64,000 nucleotides of DNA from Wenyingzhuangia sp. 2_MG-2023. GTDB taxonomy: Bacteria > Bacteroidota > Bacteroidia > Flavobacteriales > Flavobacteriaceae. The translations under genes were made by a program, and so were the position numbers. The stretch covers positions 177,779-241,778 of the forward strand of contig NZ_JAUOSB010000004.1 of the NCBI RefSeq assembly GCF_030548295.1, given 5' to 3'. The notes under the pieces are model-generated. The model was not told the DNA's origin. It searched no databases and worked only from the letters and a program-made list of their open reading frames with translations. Positions 29,192-37,838 of this stretch are shown in pieces. Each line of letters opens with the position of its first letter. The stretch's first letter is position 1.

Positions 29192-29373
29192 GACAATAAA
29201 TATTCCAAAACCTTACACTCTGACATTTTATCGAAAACACGCACAAACCATGCTCATTTCCATATCAAAACTGACAATACTACCGATTTTGATTAAGGCA
29301 AGATTCTTGTTTAACCTTAAACACGTAACAAAATGGTTATTTCTTTTTAAAACAACCTAAAAACATACAATAC

Positions 29374-30120
29374 ATGAAAAAATTTGCCAATTGGCTTGGA
29401 GCGGGAATAGGATTTGTAGCAGGCGGACCCATAGGAGCTGCCCTAGGATATTTGATAGGATCCGTACTAAAAGGAGCTGCCTCTGATTATTCTGAGTTTC
29501 AAGAAAATAACACAAACAGTTACACGGATAAAACCACACAAGCTGGAGATTTTGAAATTAGCTTACTGTTCTTATCCGCAGTGGTTATTAAAGCTGATGG
29601 AAAAATATTACAAAAAGAATTGGACTATGTTCGTAATTATTTTGTTCAGATGTACGGAAAAGACAGAGCCAACAACGCTTTTAAACTATTCAAAGGAATC
29701 ATCAACGACACCTCTTTATCCACACAAGAAGTTTGTACACAGATTAGAAATCACATGACTGCTGAGTCTAGAGCTCAACTAGTCCACTTTCTGTTTTCTA
29801 TTGCCAAAGCGGATGGACATGTAGCTGATATTGAAGTAGAAACCATCAAAGCTATTGCTACTTATTTATACATTAGTCCAGCTAGTTTTGAATCCATCAA
29901 AGCTATGTTTTATGAAAATAGCGAATCTGCATATCAAATTCTGGAGATATCAAAATCTGATGATAACGACACCATCAAAAAAGCCTACCGAAGACTGGTT
30001 AAAGAACATCACCCAGACAAATTAGCTCATCTAGGAGAAGAACATATGAAAGGAGCTCAAGAAAAATTCCAAAAAATTCAAGAAGCTTACGAGACTGTTA
30101 AAAAGGAAAGAGGGATTTAA
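29374..30120 (+). CDS. TerB-DnaJ protein (DjlA-like co-chaperone)
   Basis: 248 residues. A glycine-rich hydrophobic N-terminus (about 7-37, GAGIGFVAGGPIGAALGYLI) may insert in the membrane. A TerB-like helical domain spans about 62-175, with KADGKILQKEL and KADGHVADIEVET, the two acidic helix starts. A C-terminal J domain (about 186-248) has the HPD motif in EHHPDKLAHLG. The order matches DjlA, a membrane-anchored Hsp40 that stimulates DnaK. It is a single gene between a divergent bacilliredoxin gene and a terminator. Confidence 0.88.
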   Translation: MKKFANWLGAGIGFVAGGPIGAALGYLIGSVLKGAASDYSEFQENNTNSYTDKTTQAGDFEISLLFLSAVVIKADGKILQKELDYVRNYFVQMYGKDRANNAFKLFKGIINDTSLSTQEVCTQIRNHMTAESRAQLVHFLFSIAKADGHVADIEVETIKAIATYLYISPASFESIKAMFYENSESAYQILEISKSDDNDTIKKAYRRLVKEHHPDKLAHLGEEHMKGAQEKFQKIQEAYETVKKERGI

Positions 30121-30144
30121 ACCTACATAAAAGATTAAAACTCA

Positions 30145-30184
30145 AAAGGGAATTGCTGATACATAAGTAATTCCCTTTTTTTTA
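30145..30184 (+). terminator. Intrinsic terminator of the TerB-DnaJ gene
   Basis: A 13-base-pair stem (30145-30157 with 30166-30178, one G-U pair) and an 8-base loop are followed by a long T run. Confidence 0.85.
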
Positions 30185-30220
30185 TTCCCTAAAAACTTAA
30201 AACACAAGCACAAATACCTG

Positions 30221-30251
30221 TTGTGATTCATCAATTAAAACCGTAATTTCG
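30221..30251 (+). promoter_or_regulatory. Candidate ileS promoter
   Basis: TTG (30221-30223), a 20-base spacer and TAATTTCG (30244-30251), one mismatch from TAnnTTTG. It lies 24 bases before the ATG at 30276. Confidence 0.4.
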
Positions 30252-30275
30252 CTGTCCAAATTGAATACCAATAGA

Positions 30276-33200
30276 ATGAGTGCAAATTTCAAAGAACATA
30301 AAGGATTAAGTTTAACAAACATAGCAGCAGAAACACTTAAGTTTTGGCAAGAAAACAACATCTTTCAAAAAAGTATTGATGCTAGAGAAGGTAAAGAACC
30401 TTATGTGTTTTTTGAAGGACCACCTTCTGCAAACGGATTGCCTGGAATTCACCACGTTTTAGGGAGAACTATTAAAGATGTATACCCACGTTTTAAAACT
30501 ATGAAAGGTTTTAAAGTTCAGCGTAAAGCAGGATGGGATACTCACGGTTTGCCTGTAGAATTGGGAGTTGAAAAAGAATTGGGAATTACCAAAGAAGATA
30601 TTGGTACAAAAATTACAATTGAAGAGTACAACATTGCTTGTAAAAAAGCTGTGATGAAGTACACAGATATCTGGAACGATTTAACGAAACGTATTGGTTA
30701 TTGGGTAGATATGGAAGATCCATACATTACCTACAAACCAAAATACATGGAAACAGTTTGGTGGTTGTTGGGTCAGATTTATAAAAAAGATTTGATTTAC
30801 AAAGGGTACACCATCCAACCTTATTCTCCAAAAGCAGGAACAGGATTGAGCTCTCATGAAATCAACCAACCTGGAGCTTACCAAGATGTTACAGACACCA
30901 CTATTGTAGCACAATTTAAAGCCGTAAAAGAAACACTGCCTGCAAGCTTACAAAACTTAGCAGAAGTACATTTATTGGCATGGACTACTACTCCATGGAC
31001 CTTACCAAGTAACACCGCATTAACTGTGGGACCAAAAATTGAATATGTATTGGTAAAATCATACAACCAATATACGTTTGAACCTATCAACGTTATTTTA
31101 GCTAAAAACTTAGTTGGAAAACAATTTGGAAAAAAGTTTACAGCTGTAGCTACAGAAGAAGAATTACAAGCTTATACCAAAACTGATAAAAAGATTCCTT
31201 TCTTAGTTGGAGAAACCTTTATTGGTAAAGATTTAGTCGGAATTAAATACGAACAATTATTACCATGGGCATTGCCTTTTGAAAATGCAGAAAATGCATT
31301 TAGAGTCATTACTGGTGATTTTGTAACTACAGAAGATGGTACAGGTATTGTGCACACTGCTCCTACTTTTGGTGCAGATGATGCTTTTGTTGCTAAAAAT
31401 GCAAGTCCAGAAGTGCCACCAATGTTGGTGTTGGATGATAACGAAAACCAAGTTCCTTTAGTAGATTTACAAGGAAAATTCACCAAACATGTTGGTCCTC
31501 ATGCAGGAAAATATGTAAAAAACGAATATTATAACGATGGTGAAGCTCCAGAGAAATCTGTAGATGTAGAAATTGCCATTCAGTTAAAAGAAGAAAACAA
31601 AGCCTTTAACGTAGAAAAATACAAGCACAGTTATCCACATTGTTGGAGAACTGACAAGCCTATTTTATATTACCCGTTAGACTCTTGGTTTATAAAAGTT
31701 ACGGAAGTAAAAGACCGTATGCATGAATTAAATGAAACCATTAACTGGAAACCTGAATCTACAGGAACAGGTCGTTTTGGAAACTGGTTGAAAAATGCAA
31801 ATGACTGGAACTTATCTCGTTCTCGTTACTGGGGAATTCCATTACCTATTTGGAGAACCGAAGATGGTACGGAAGAAATATTAATTAGTTCTGTAGCAGA
31901 ATTAAAAGTTGAAATTGAAAAAGCAAGAGCTGCTGGAATTGAAAACCCTGCTAGTTTTGATGCTTTTGAGGTTGGAAACATGTCTGAAGAAAACTATGAC
32001 AACATCGACTTACATAAAAATGTAGTGGATGCCATCACATTAATTTCTCCAAAAGGACAACCTATGAAACGTGAAGCAGATCTTATTGATGTTTGGTTTG
32101 ATTCTGGTGCTATGCCCTATGCGCAACAGCATTATCCTTTTGAAAACAAAGAATTAATTGACAACAGAGAATTTTATCCCGCTGATTTTATTGCAGAAGG
32201 AGTAGATCAAACTCGTGGATGGTTTTATACTTTACACGCCATTAGCACCATGGTTTTTGACAATGTTGCTTATAAAAATGTAGTTTCTAACGGATTGGTT
32301 TTAGACAAGCACGGTAAAAAAATGTCTAAACGTTTAGGAAACGGAATCAACCCATTTGAAACCATGGATCAATATGGACCCGATGCGACTCGTTGGTACA
32401 TGATTTCTAATGCAAACCCTTGGGACAACCTTAAGTTTGATTTAGAAGGAATAGACGAAGTGAGACGTAAGTTTTTTGGAACCTTGTACAACACGTATTC
32501 TTTCTTTACTTTGTATGCCAATATTGATGGATTTAACTATACAGAGTCAGACATTAAATTTGAAGACAGACCTGAAATTGACCGTTGGATTTTGTCAGAA
32601 CTGAATACATTGATCCTAAAAACTGAAAAGTTTTACAATGAATACGAAGCTACCAAAGCAACTCGTGAAATTCAACATTTTGTTACCGAAAACTTATCCA
32701 ACTGGTTTGTACGTTTGAGTAGACGAAGATTCTGGAAAGGAGATTATGGAACTGATAAAATATCAGCATACCAAACTCTATATACTTGTATGTTAACTGT
32801 AGCAAAATTAGGAGCTCCTGTAGCACCATTTTTCATGGACAGTCTTTACAAAGATTTAACCCAAGCCACTCATACAGAAAACTTTGAATCTGTACATTTG
32901 GCCGAGTTTCCAAAAGCAGACAAAACTACTATTGACAGTGACTTAGAACGCAAAATGCAAAAAGCACAACAAATATCATCTATGGTATTGTCTTTGCGTA
33001 AAAAGGAAATGATCAAAGTACGTCAGCCGCTACAAAAAATCATGATTCCTGTGTTGGACAATCAACAAAGAGAAGATATTCAGGCGGTTCAAGATTTGAT
33101 TTTATCTGAGGTAAATGTTAAAGAAATTCAGTTGCTAGACGATGCGTCTGGTGTACTGGTCAAAAACATCAAACCTAATTTTAAAGTACTGGGACCACGT

Positions 33201-33680
33201 TTTGGAAAAAACATGAGATTCGTAGGTGCTGAGATTCAAAAATTTGGACAAGAAGAGATTGCAAAATTAGAGCGAGAAGGTAAAATTTCTATTGAAATTG
33301 AAGAAAATTTAGTAGATTTAACGCTTAATGACGTTGAGATTAGTTCACAAGACATTGAAGGTTGGCTGGTTGTGAATCAAGGAGGTTTGACAGTTGCATT
33401 AGACGTTACAATTTCTGATGAATTAAGAGAAGAGGGAATTGCAAGAGAATTGATCAATAGAATTCAAAACCTACGTAAAGATTCAGGTTTAGAAGTAACA
33501 GATAAGATCAAACTATCAATTGTTTCTAACCAAATTTTAAAACAAGCAATTGATGCCAACCAAGAATATATTAAAAGTGAAACCTTAACCCAAGAATTAG
33601 AATTTGTTTCTGAATTGAAAAACGGTTTAGAAATAGAATTTGATGACATTCAGAGTAAAATATTGATAGATAAAATTTAA
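30276..33680 (+). CDS. ileS: Isoleucyl-tRNA synthetase, type 2 (eukaryote-like), with GXHH signature
   Basis: 1134 residues, class I synthetase charging tRNA-Ile. The length and sequence style fit the IleRS2 branch rather than the ~940-residue bacterial IleRS1, and no C-terminal zinc finger is seen. The KMSKR loop is intact (GKKMSKRLGN). The first signature, normally HxGH, reads Gly57-Ile58-His59-His60 in GLPGIHHVLGRTIKD, that is with positions one and three exchanged. Editing-domain blocks are present (LLAWTTTPWTLPSN, then a conserved TGIVHTAPTFGADD). The start is the ATG at 30276; a TTG five codons upstream is not needed. It is followed after 5 bases by the DksA-like gene. Confidence 0.95.
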   Translation: MSANFKEHKGLSLTNIAAETLKFWQENNIFQKSIDAREGKEPYVFFEGPPSANGLPGIHHVLGRTIKDVYPRFKTMKGFKVQRKAGWDTHGLPVELGVEKELGITKEDIGTKITIEEYNIACKKAVMKYTDIWNDLTKRIGYWVDMEDPYITYKPKYMETVWWLLGQIYKKDLIYKGYTIQPYSPKAGTGLSSHEINQPGAYQDVTDTTIVAQFKAVKETLPASLQNLAEVHLLAWTTTPWTLPSNTALTVGPKIEYVLVKSYNQYTFEPINVILAKNLVGKQFGKKFTAVATEEELQAYTKTDKKIPFLVGETFIGKDLVGIKYEQLLPWALPFENAENAFRVITGDFVTTEDGTGIVHTAPTFGADDAFVAKNASPEVPPMLVLDDNENQVPLVDLQGKFTKHVGPHAGKYVKNEYYNDGEAPEKSVDVEIAIQLKEENKAFNVEKYKHSYPHCWRTDKPILYYPLDSWFIKVTEVKDRMHELNETINWKPESTGTGRFGNWLKNANDWNLSRSRYWGIPLPIWRTEDGTEEILISSVAELKVEIEKARAAGIENPASFDAFEVGNMSEENYDNIDLHKNVVDAITLISPKGQPMKREADLIDVWFDSGAMPYAQQHYPFENKELIDNREFYPADFIAEGVDQTRGWFYTLHAISTMVFDNVAYKNVVSNGLVLDKHGKKMSKRLGNGINPFETMDQYGPDATRWYMISNANPWDNLKFDLEGIDEVRRKFFGTLYNTYSFFTLYANIDGFNYTESDIKFEDRPEIDRWILSELNTLILKTEKFYNEYEATKATREIQHFVTENLSNWFVRLSRRRFWKGDYGTDKISAYQTLYTCMLTVAKLGAPVAPFFMDSLYKDLTQATHTENFESVHLAEFPKADKTTIDSDLERKMQKAQQISSMVLSLRKKEMIKVRQPLQKIMIPVLDNQQREDIQAVQDLILSEVNVKEIQLLDDASGVLVKNIKPNFKVLGPRFGKNMRFVGAEIQKFGQEEIAKLEREGKISIEIEENLVDLTLNDVEISSQDIEGWLVVNQGGLTVALDVTISDELREEGIARELINRIQNLRKDSGLEVTDKIKLSIVSNQILKQAIDANQEYIKSETLTQELEFVSELKNGLEIEFDDIQSKILIDKI

Positions 33681-33685
33681 GTATT

Positions 33686-34072
33686 ATGGCAACAGATGAA
33701 AGACTAGTTTATAGTGATGCTGATTTAGCAGAGTTTAAAGAAATTATCCTAAAGAAAATTGAAAAAGCGAAAAAAGATTTAGAAATCTTACAAAGCTCTT
33801 ACAAAAACGGAAGTTCTAACAATACAGATGATACTTCTCCACAGTTCAAAGCCTTTGAAGAGGGTTCTGAAACTATGTCTAAAGAAGCAAATGTTCAGTT
33901 GGCAATTCGTCAAGAAAAGTTCATTAGAGATTTAAGAAATGCGTTGTTACGTATTGAAAATAAAACCTACGGAATTTGCCGTGCTACAGGAAAATTAATT
34001 AGAAAAGAACGTTTGAGATTGGTGCCTCACGCTACTTTGAGTATTGATGCCAAAAACGCCGAAAACAAATAA
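33686..34072 (+). CDS. DksA/TraR family protein with degenerate zinc finger
   Basis: 128 residues. A long helical N-terminal part (about 8-95) carries the DksA-like coiled coil. The C-terminal region YGICRATGKLIRKERLRLVPHATLSI follows the DksA zinc-finger pattern but keeps only one of four Cys (in YGIC), with the others replaced. This form is common in Bacteroidota. DksA proteins enter the RNA polymerase secondary channel and tune rRNA and stress promoters, but whether this variant does so is not shown. It starts 5 bases after ileS and is followed by a hairpin before lspA. Confidence 0.82.
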   Translation: MATDERLVYSDADLAEFKEIILKKIEKAKKDLEILQSSYKNGSSNNTDDTSPQFKAFEEGSETMSKEANVQLAIRQEKFIRDLRNALLRIENKTYGICRATGKLIRKERLRLVPHATLSIDAKNAENK

Positions 34073-34106
34073 AAAAGGACTACAAGTCCAATATTAATTG
34101 CCATAT

Positions 34107-34142
34107 AAAAGTTTGTGATTTCGATTGCAAACTTTTCTTTTT
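34107..34142 (+). terminator. Hairpin with TTCG loop and T tract between the DksA-like gene and lspA
   Basis: Arms 34107-34119 and 34124-34136 pair over 13 bases (two G-U wobbles) around a TTCG tetraloop, followed by TTTTCTTTTT. It ends 15 bases before the lspA ATG and may partly terminate or set the lspA leader. Confidence 0.65.
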
Positions 34143-34151
34143 AAGACCGAC

Positions 34152-34748
34152 ATGAATATCAAAAAATCTATTCTACTTATTATAGTTGTTTTATTAATTG
34201 ATCAAATTAGTAAAATTTACATCAAAACCAATTTTCAACTAGGAGAAGAAATTTACGTTTTTGATTGGTTCAGAATTCACTTTATAGAAAATAACGGAGC
34301 TGCTTGGGGAACTGAACTAGGTGGAAAAACTGGAAAACTAATTCTAACATTATTCCGTTTGTGTGCTATTGTTGGAATAGGATATTGGCTACATAAAAGC
34401 ATTAAAGAAAAAGCACACAATTTGTTAATTGTTTCCATTTCATTAATTTTTACAGGAGCCTTAGGAAATATTATAGATTCTGTGTTTTACGGAATTCTAT
34501 TTACAGACTCTTACGGTCAATTGGCCACTTATGATACGGCAAATGCGTATGGAGAACTATTCCATGGAAAAGTAGTAGATATGCTTTATTTCCCTATTTG
34601 GCAAGGAAATTTACCCGAATGGCTACCTGTAGTAGGTGGAAATAATTTTACTTTTTTCAATGCTATTTTCAACGTAGCAGATTCAGCTATTTCTATTGGT
34701 GTGATGATTTTATTATTTTTTAGTAAAACAATTTTCCCGAAAAAATAA
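34152..34748 (+). CDS. lspA: Lipoprotein signal peptidase LspA (signal peptidase II)
   Basis: 198 residues with four membrane helices. The conserved boxes are present: LLIDQISKIYIKT, IENNGAAWG, GALGNIIDSVFYG (first catalytic Asp), VVDMLYFPIW and FNAIFNVADSAISIG (second catalytic Asp). It cleaves lipoprotein signals just before the lipidated Cys. At 198 residues it is longer than in Proteobacteria (about 165), owing to a loop before VVDMLYF, which is usual in this phylum. The ATG at 34152 is taken; a TTG nine codons upstream falls in the hairpin. Confidence 0.93.
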   Translation: MNIKKSILLIIVVLLIDQISKIYIKTNFQLGEEIYVFDWFRIHFIENNGAAWGTELGGKTGKLILTLFRLCAIVGIGYWLHKSIKEKAHNLLIVSISLIFTGALGNIIDSVFYGILFTDSYGQLATYDTANAYGELFHGKVVDMLYFPIWQGNLPEWLPVVGGNNFTFFNAIFNVADSAISIGVMILLFFSKTIFPKK

Positions 34749-34770
34749 ATCAGCATTCAATTGTAAAACA

Positions 34771-34806
34771 AAAAAGGCTGTCTTTCATATGAAAGACAGC
34801 CTTTTT
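34771..34806. terminator. Bidirectional intrinsic terminator between lspA and leuB
   Basis: A perfect 36-base palindrome (centre 34788/34789) contains GGCTGTCTTTC and its complement, with A tracts and T tracts on the outer sides. It serves the convergent lspA and leuB genes. Confidence 0.9.
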
Positions 34807-34829
34807 AATAATCGTATCAATATCTTTAA

Positions 34830-35885
34830 TTAGATATTGGCAGCTAACCAATCTCCAACTTCTTTAGTTCCGTAAGATGTACCTCCGTCAGCTAAATCTT
34901 CTGTAACTACTCCTTCTTCTAAGGCTTTATTTACAGATGCTCTAATTGCCTTTCCTTCTTCAACCAAACCAAAGTGTTCAAACAACATAGCAGCAGATAA
35001 AACAGTTGCCATAGGGTTTGCAATATTCAATCCTGTAGCTTGCGGATAAGAACCATGAATAGGCTCAAACAAAGCAACTTCTGATCCAACTGAAGCCGAT
35101 GGCATCAATCCCATAGACCCAGAAATTACAGAAGCTTCATCCGTTAAAATATCTCCAAACAAGTTTTCAGTAATCAATACATCATAAGAATTTGGCCATT
35201 GTACCAAACGCATTGCAACTGCATCTACAAATTCGTAAGCTACCTCAACTTCTGGATAATCTTTTTCCATAGCCTGAACCGTTTCTCTCCACAAACGTGA
35301 AGTTTCTAATACGTTGGCTTTATCTACACAGCATAATTTTTTAGAACGAGTCATCGCCAATTCAAAACCTTTCTTAGCCAAACGCTGTACTTCTTCTCTT
35401 GTATACACACAGTTATCAAAAGCAGTTTCTCCACCATCTCTTCTACCTTTTTCACCAAAGTAAATACCTCCAGTTAATTCACGTAAAAAAACCAAATCAG
35501 TTCCTTCAATACGCTCTCTTTTTAATGGAGATTTGTCTAACAAAGAAGGAAAAGTGAATGTAGGACGTACATTTGCAAACAATCCTAATTTTTTACGCAT
35601 TTTTAACAAACCTTGCTCTGGACGAACCGGTGCAGAAGGATTGTTATCATATTTTGGGTGTCCAATAGCACCAAACAAAACCGCATCAGAAGCCACACAA
35701 ATTTCGTGTGTTTCGTCTGGATAAGGCTCTCCAACTGCATCAATTGCAGCAGCACCTGTTAAAGCAGGTTTCCAAGTTAATTCATGTCCAAATTTTGCAG
35801 CAATTGCATCAGAAACTTTTACAGCCTGATCAATTACCTCTGGTCCAATTCCGTCACCAGCTAATAATGCAATGTTTAATTTCAT
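34830..35885 (-). CDS. leuB: 3-isopropylmalate dehydrogenase LeuB
   Basis: 351 residues, isocitrate/isopropylmalate dehydrogenase family. It starts LNIALLAGDGIGPEVIDQAV; the substrate region has RMRKKLGLFANVRP (near the usual RxxxxLxxxxxxRP pattern) and KANVLETSRLWRE; SGSMGLMPSASVG and EPIHGSYPQ complete the active site. It oxidises and decarboxylates 3-isopropylmalate to 2-ketoisocaproate with NAD+. It is the last gene of the leuA-leuB unit, 68 bases after leuA, and ends at a strong terminator. Those 68 bases contain two direct copies of GAATTCA (35908-35921). Confidence 0.96.
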   Translation of the reverse strand: MKLNIALLAGDGIGPEVIDQAVKVSDAIAAKFGHELTWKPALTGAAAIDAVGEPYPDETHEICVASDAVLFGAIGHPKYDNNPSAPVRPEQGLLKMRKKLGLFANVRPTFTFPSLLDKSPLKRERIEGTDLVFLRELTGGIYFGEKGRRDGGETAFDNCVYTREEVQRLAKKGFELAMTRSKKLCCVDKANVLETSRLWRETVQAMEKDYPEVEVAYEFVDAVAMRLVQWPNSYDVLITENLFGDILTDEASVISGSMGLMPSASVGSEVALFEPIHGSYPQATGLNIANPMATVLSAAMLFEHFGLVEEGKAIRASVNKALEEGVVTEDLADGGTSYGTKEVGDWLAANI

Positions 35886-35953
35886 TTTATTTATTTTAAG
35901 AATGTTAGAATTCAGAATTCAGAAGTTATTCACTTCGTTGTCCGTATCCTTAT

Positions 35954-37471
35954 TTATATAATGTTCAACATTTTTTCCGTAGCCATGATTGCAGATACCG
36001 TTTGATCCGAATCTAAACCACGTGTTTTGTATTCTTTTCCATTCAGCTCCCAAGTGATTACCGTTTCACACAAAGCATCTGAATTAGACCCTGGTGGTAT
36101 ACGAACGGAGTAATCTGTTAGCGTTGGCAACTTCAATTCTTTTTTCTTGTATATTTTGCGTAGTGCTTTTACAAAAGCATCGTACTGACCATCACCACTT
36201 GCACTCTCTTCAATTGTTTCTCCCTCAAATGAAACCGCTACTGTTGTAGATGGTCGCAATCCTTTTGCATGGGTTAACACGTAAGAAACTACTTTAACTT
36301 TTTCTGAAATTGTATTGGAATTTAAAACATCAGAAATAATATAAGGCAAATCGTTTTGAGTAACTAATTCTTTTTTATCACCCAACTCAATCACTCTTTG
36401 CGTAACTAATTTTAATTCTTCGTCATTCAAATTCAGCCCTAAATCTTGTAGATTTTTTTGAATATTAGCTTTTCCCGATGTTTTTCCTAAAGCGTATTTA
36501 CGCTTACGTCCAAAACGCTTAGGCAACAAATCATTAAAATATAAATTATTTTTGTTGTCACCATCCGCATGGATTCCTGCTGTTTGTGTAAATACATTTT
36601 CTCCTACAACGGGTTTGCTTTCCGGAATTTTAAAGCCCGAAAAAGCCTCTACCATTTTGCTGACTTTATACAGCGCTTTTTCATTGACTTCTACCAAGTA
36701 ATTAGGCATAAAATCATTTACTACAGCAACCACACTTGCCAAAGGAGCATTTCCTGCACGTTCTCCCATACCATTTAAGGTTAAATGCAGACCATCGGCA
36801 CCTCCTTTAATTGCCTCCATCGCATTGGCAACACTCAAATCATAATCATTATGACAATGAAAATCTAAATGTAACGTAGGATATTTATCCTTAATATCTT
36901 TAATATATTCAAAAGATTCTTGAGGAGTTAAAATTCCCAAAGTATCTGGCAGCATCACTCTTTTTACAGGTTGTGTTGCAATAAAATCTAAATATTGATA
37001 CACGTATTCTCTAGAATTACGCATTCCATTAGACCAATCTTCTAAATAAACATTGGTTTCTATACCATTTTTATCTGCTTCTTTAACAGCATCTGCAATT
37101 TCAGAAAAATGTTGTTCAGGTGTTTTTCTTAACTGATGTTCTAAATGATTCATAGAACCTTTGGTCAACAAATTTTGAACTTTAGCCCCTGCCTCTAGCA
37201 TCCATTGTATTGAGGTACCTTTATCAACAAAGGTCAACACTTCAATTTTACCTATATGCCCTTGTTGAATTGCCCATTCTGTAATATTTTTAACTGCATT
37301 GAACTCACCCTGAGACACACGTGCCGAAGCGATTTCTATACGATCTACTTTTAATTCCTCCAACAACAATTGGGCTATTGTAAGTTTTTCGTTTGCAGCA
37401 AAAGACACTCCCGAGGTTTGTTCACCATCACGGAGCGTTGTATCCATTATTTCTATTTTCTTTTTGCTCAT
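35954..37471 (-). CDS. leuA: 2-isopropylmalate synthase (LeuA family, with regulatory domain)
   Basis: 505 residues. The HMGL-like TIM barrel begins IEIMDTTLRDGEQTSGVSF, with LDFHCHNDYDLSVANA supplying the metal-binding His pair and NGMGERAGNAPLASVV the second signature. A C-terminal LeuA allosteric domain (about 380-505) is present, so leucine feedback is likely. It condenses acetyl-CoA with 2-ketoisovalerate. Citramalate synthase (CimA) is a close relative, but the placement with leuB, leuC and leuD favours LeuA. The start is the ATG at 37471; an in-frame TTG 17 codons upstream would read into the leader. Confidence 0.88.
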   Translation of the reverse strand: MSKKKIEIMDTTLRDGEQTSGVSFAANEKLTIAQLLLEELKVDRIEIASARVSQGEFNAVKNITEWAIQQGHIGKIEVLTFVDKGTSIQWMLEAGAKVQNLLTKGSMNHLEHQLRKTPEQHFSEIADAVKEADKNGIETNVYLEDWSNGMRNSREYVYQYLDFIATQPVKRVMLPDTLGILTPQESFEYIKDIKDKYPTLHLDFHCHNDYDLSVANAMEAIKGGADGLHLTLNGMGERAGNAPLASVVAVVNDFMPNYLVEVNEKALYKVSKMVEAFSGFKIPESKPVVGENVFTQTAGIHADGDNKNNLYFNDLLPKRFGRKRKYALGKTSGKANIQKNLQDLGLNLNDEELKLVTQRVIELGDKKELVTQNDLPYIISDVLNSNTISEKVKVVSYVLTHAKGLRPSTTVAVSFEGETIEESASGDGQYDAFVKALRKIYKKKELKLPTLTDYSVRIPPGSNSDALCETVITWELNGKEYKTRGLDSDQTVSAIMATEKMLNII

Positions 37472-37838
37472 ATGATCTAAGCTAGTTTTTAGGAACTTTA
37501 AAATTTTAATTATGATATCCAATCATTTTAATTAAAACCCAACCCTAAAATACAGCAGGCAAAGATAAAAAAAGCGTTTTACAATCATATCTAAACCTCC
37601 TCATAAAAAACACTTTTTATTAAAACTACAGTAATTTAAAAATTAAATTCAAAAAAACACACAAACAATTCTTTCAAAAAAACAATCTTTACTCCAAAAT
37701 ATTAACTATAATACACCAAAAACACTTATTTACTAACAAAACAACATGAATGCAAAAAAAGAGCAAGTATTTGACTGAATAAAGAATCCTATAAATCTAC
37801 AAGAATCTGATATTTGATAAAAAATTAACCTAAACCAA
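37472..37838. other. AT-rich intergenic region between divergent leuA and lipoprotein genes
   Basis: 367 bases without a gene. Next to leuA it holds a dyad (37504-37538: TTTTAATTATGAT and ATCATTTTAATTAAAA) and a TATCTTTG -7-like element on the minus strand at 37560-37567. A six-codon reading (MIGYHN) lies within the minus-strand leader. The part next to the lipoprotein gene is A-rich and shows no clear TAnnTTTG element. Confidence 0.5.
37560..37567 (-). promoter_or_regulatory. Candidate leuA-leuB promoter -7 element
   Basis: TATCTTTG (minus) fits TAnnTTTG and lies 88 bases before the leuA ATG. A TTG is present with only a 14-base spacer. If used, leuAB would be transcribed apart from leuCD. 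Confidence 0.4.

Noticed and set aside
29128..29244. 39-codon N-terminal extension of the bacilliredoxin
   Set aside because: The conserved family begins [10 protein letters not shown] at 29127. The extension covers a likely -7 element and a leader hairpin.
30261..30275. TTG start for ileS (and similar TTG starts for lspA, leuA, the EamA transporter, ABC-F and queA)
   Set aside because: In each case a nearby downstream ATG gives the conserved family start, and the longer readings run into leaders, hairpins or promoters.
28676..34136. Riboswitch or T-box upstream of ileS and lspA
   Set aside because: The ileS leader is only about 20 bases and the hairpin before lspA looks like an ordinary terminator with a TTCG loop; T-boxes are not known from this phylum.
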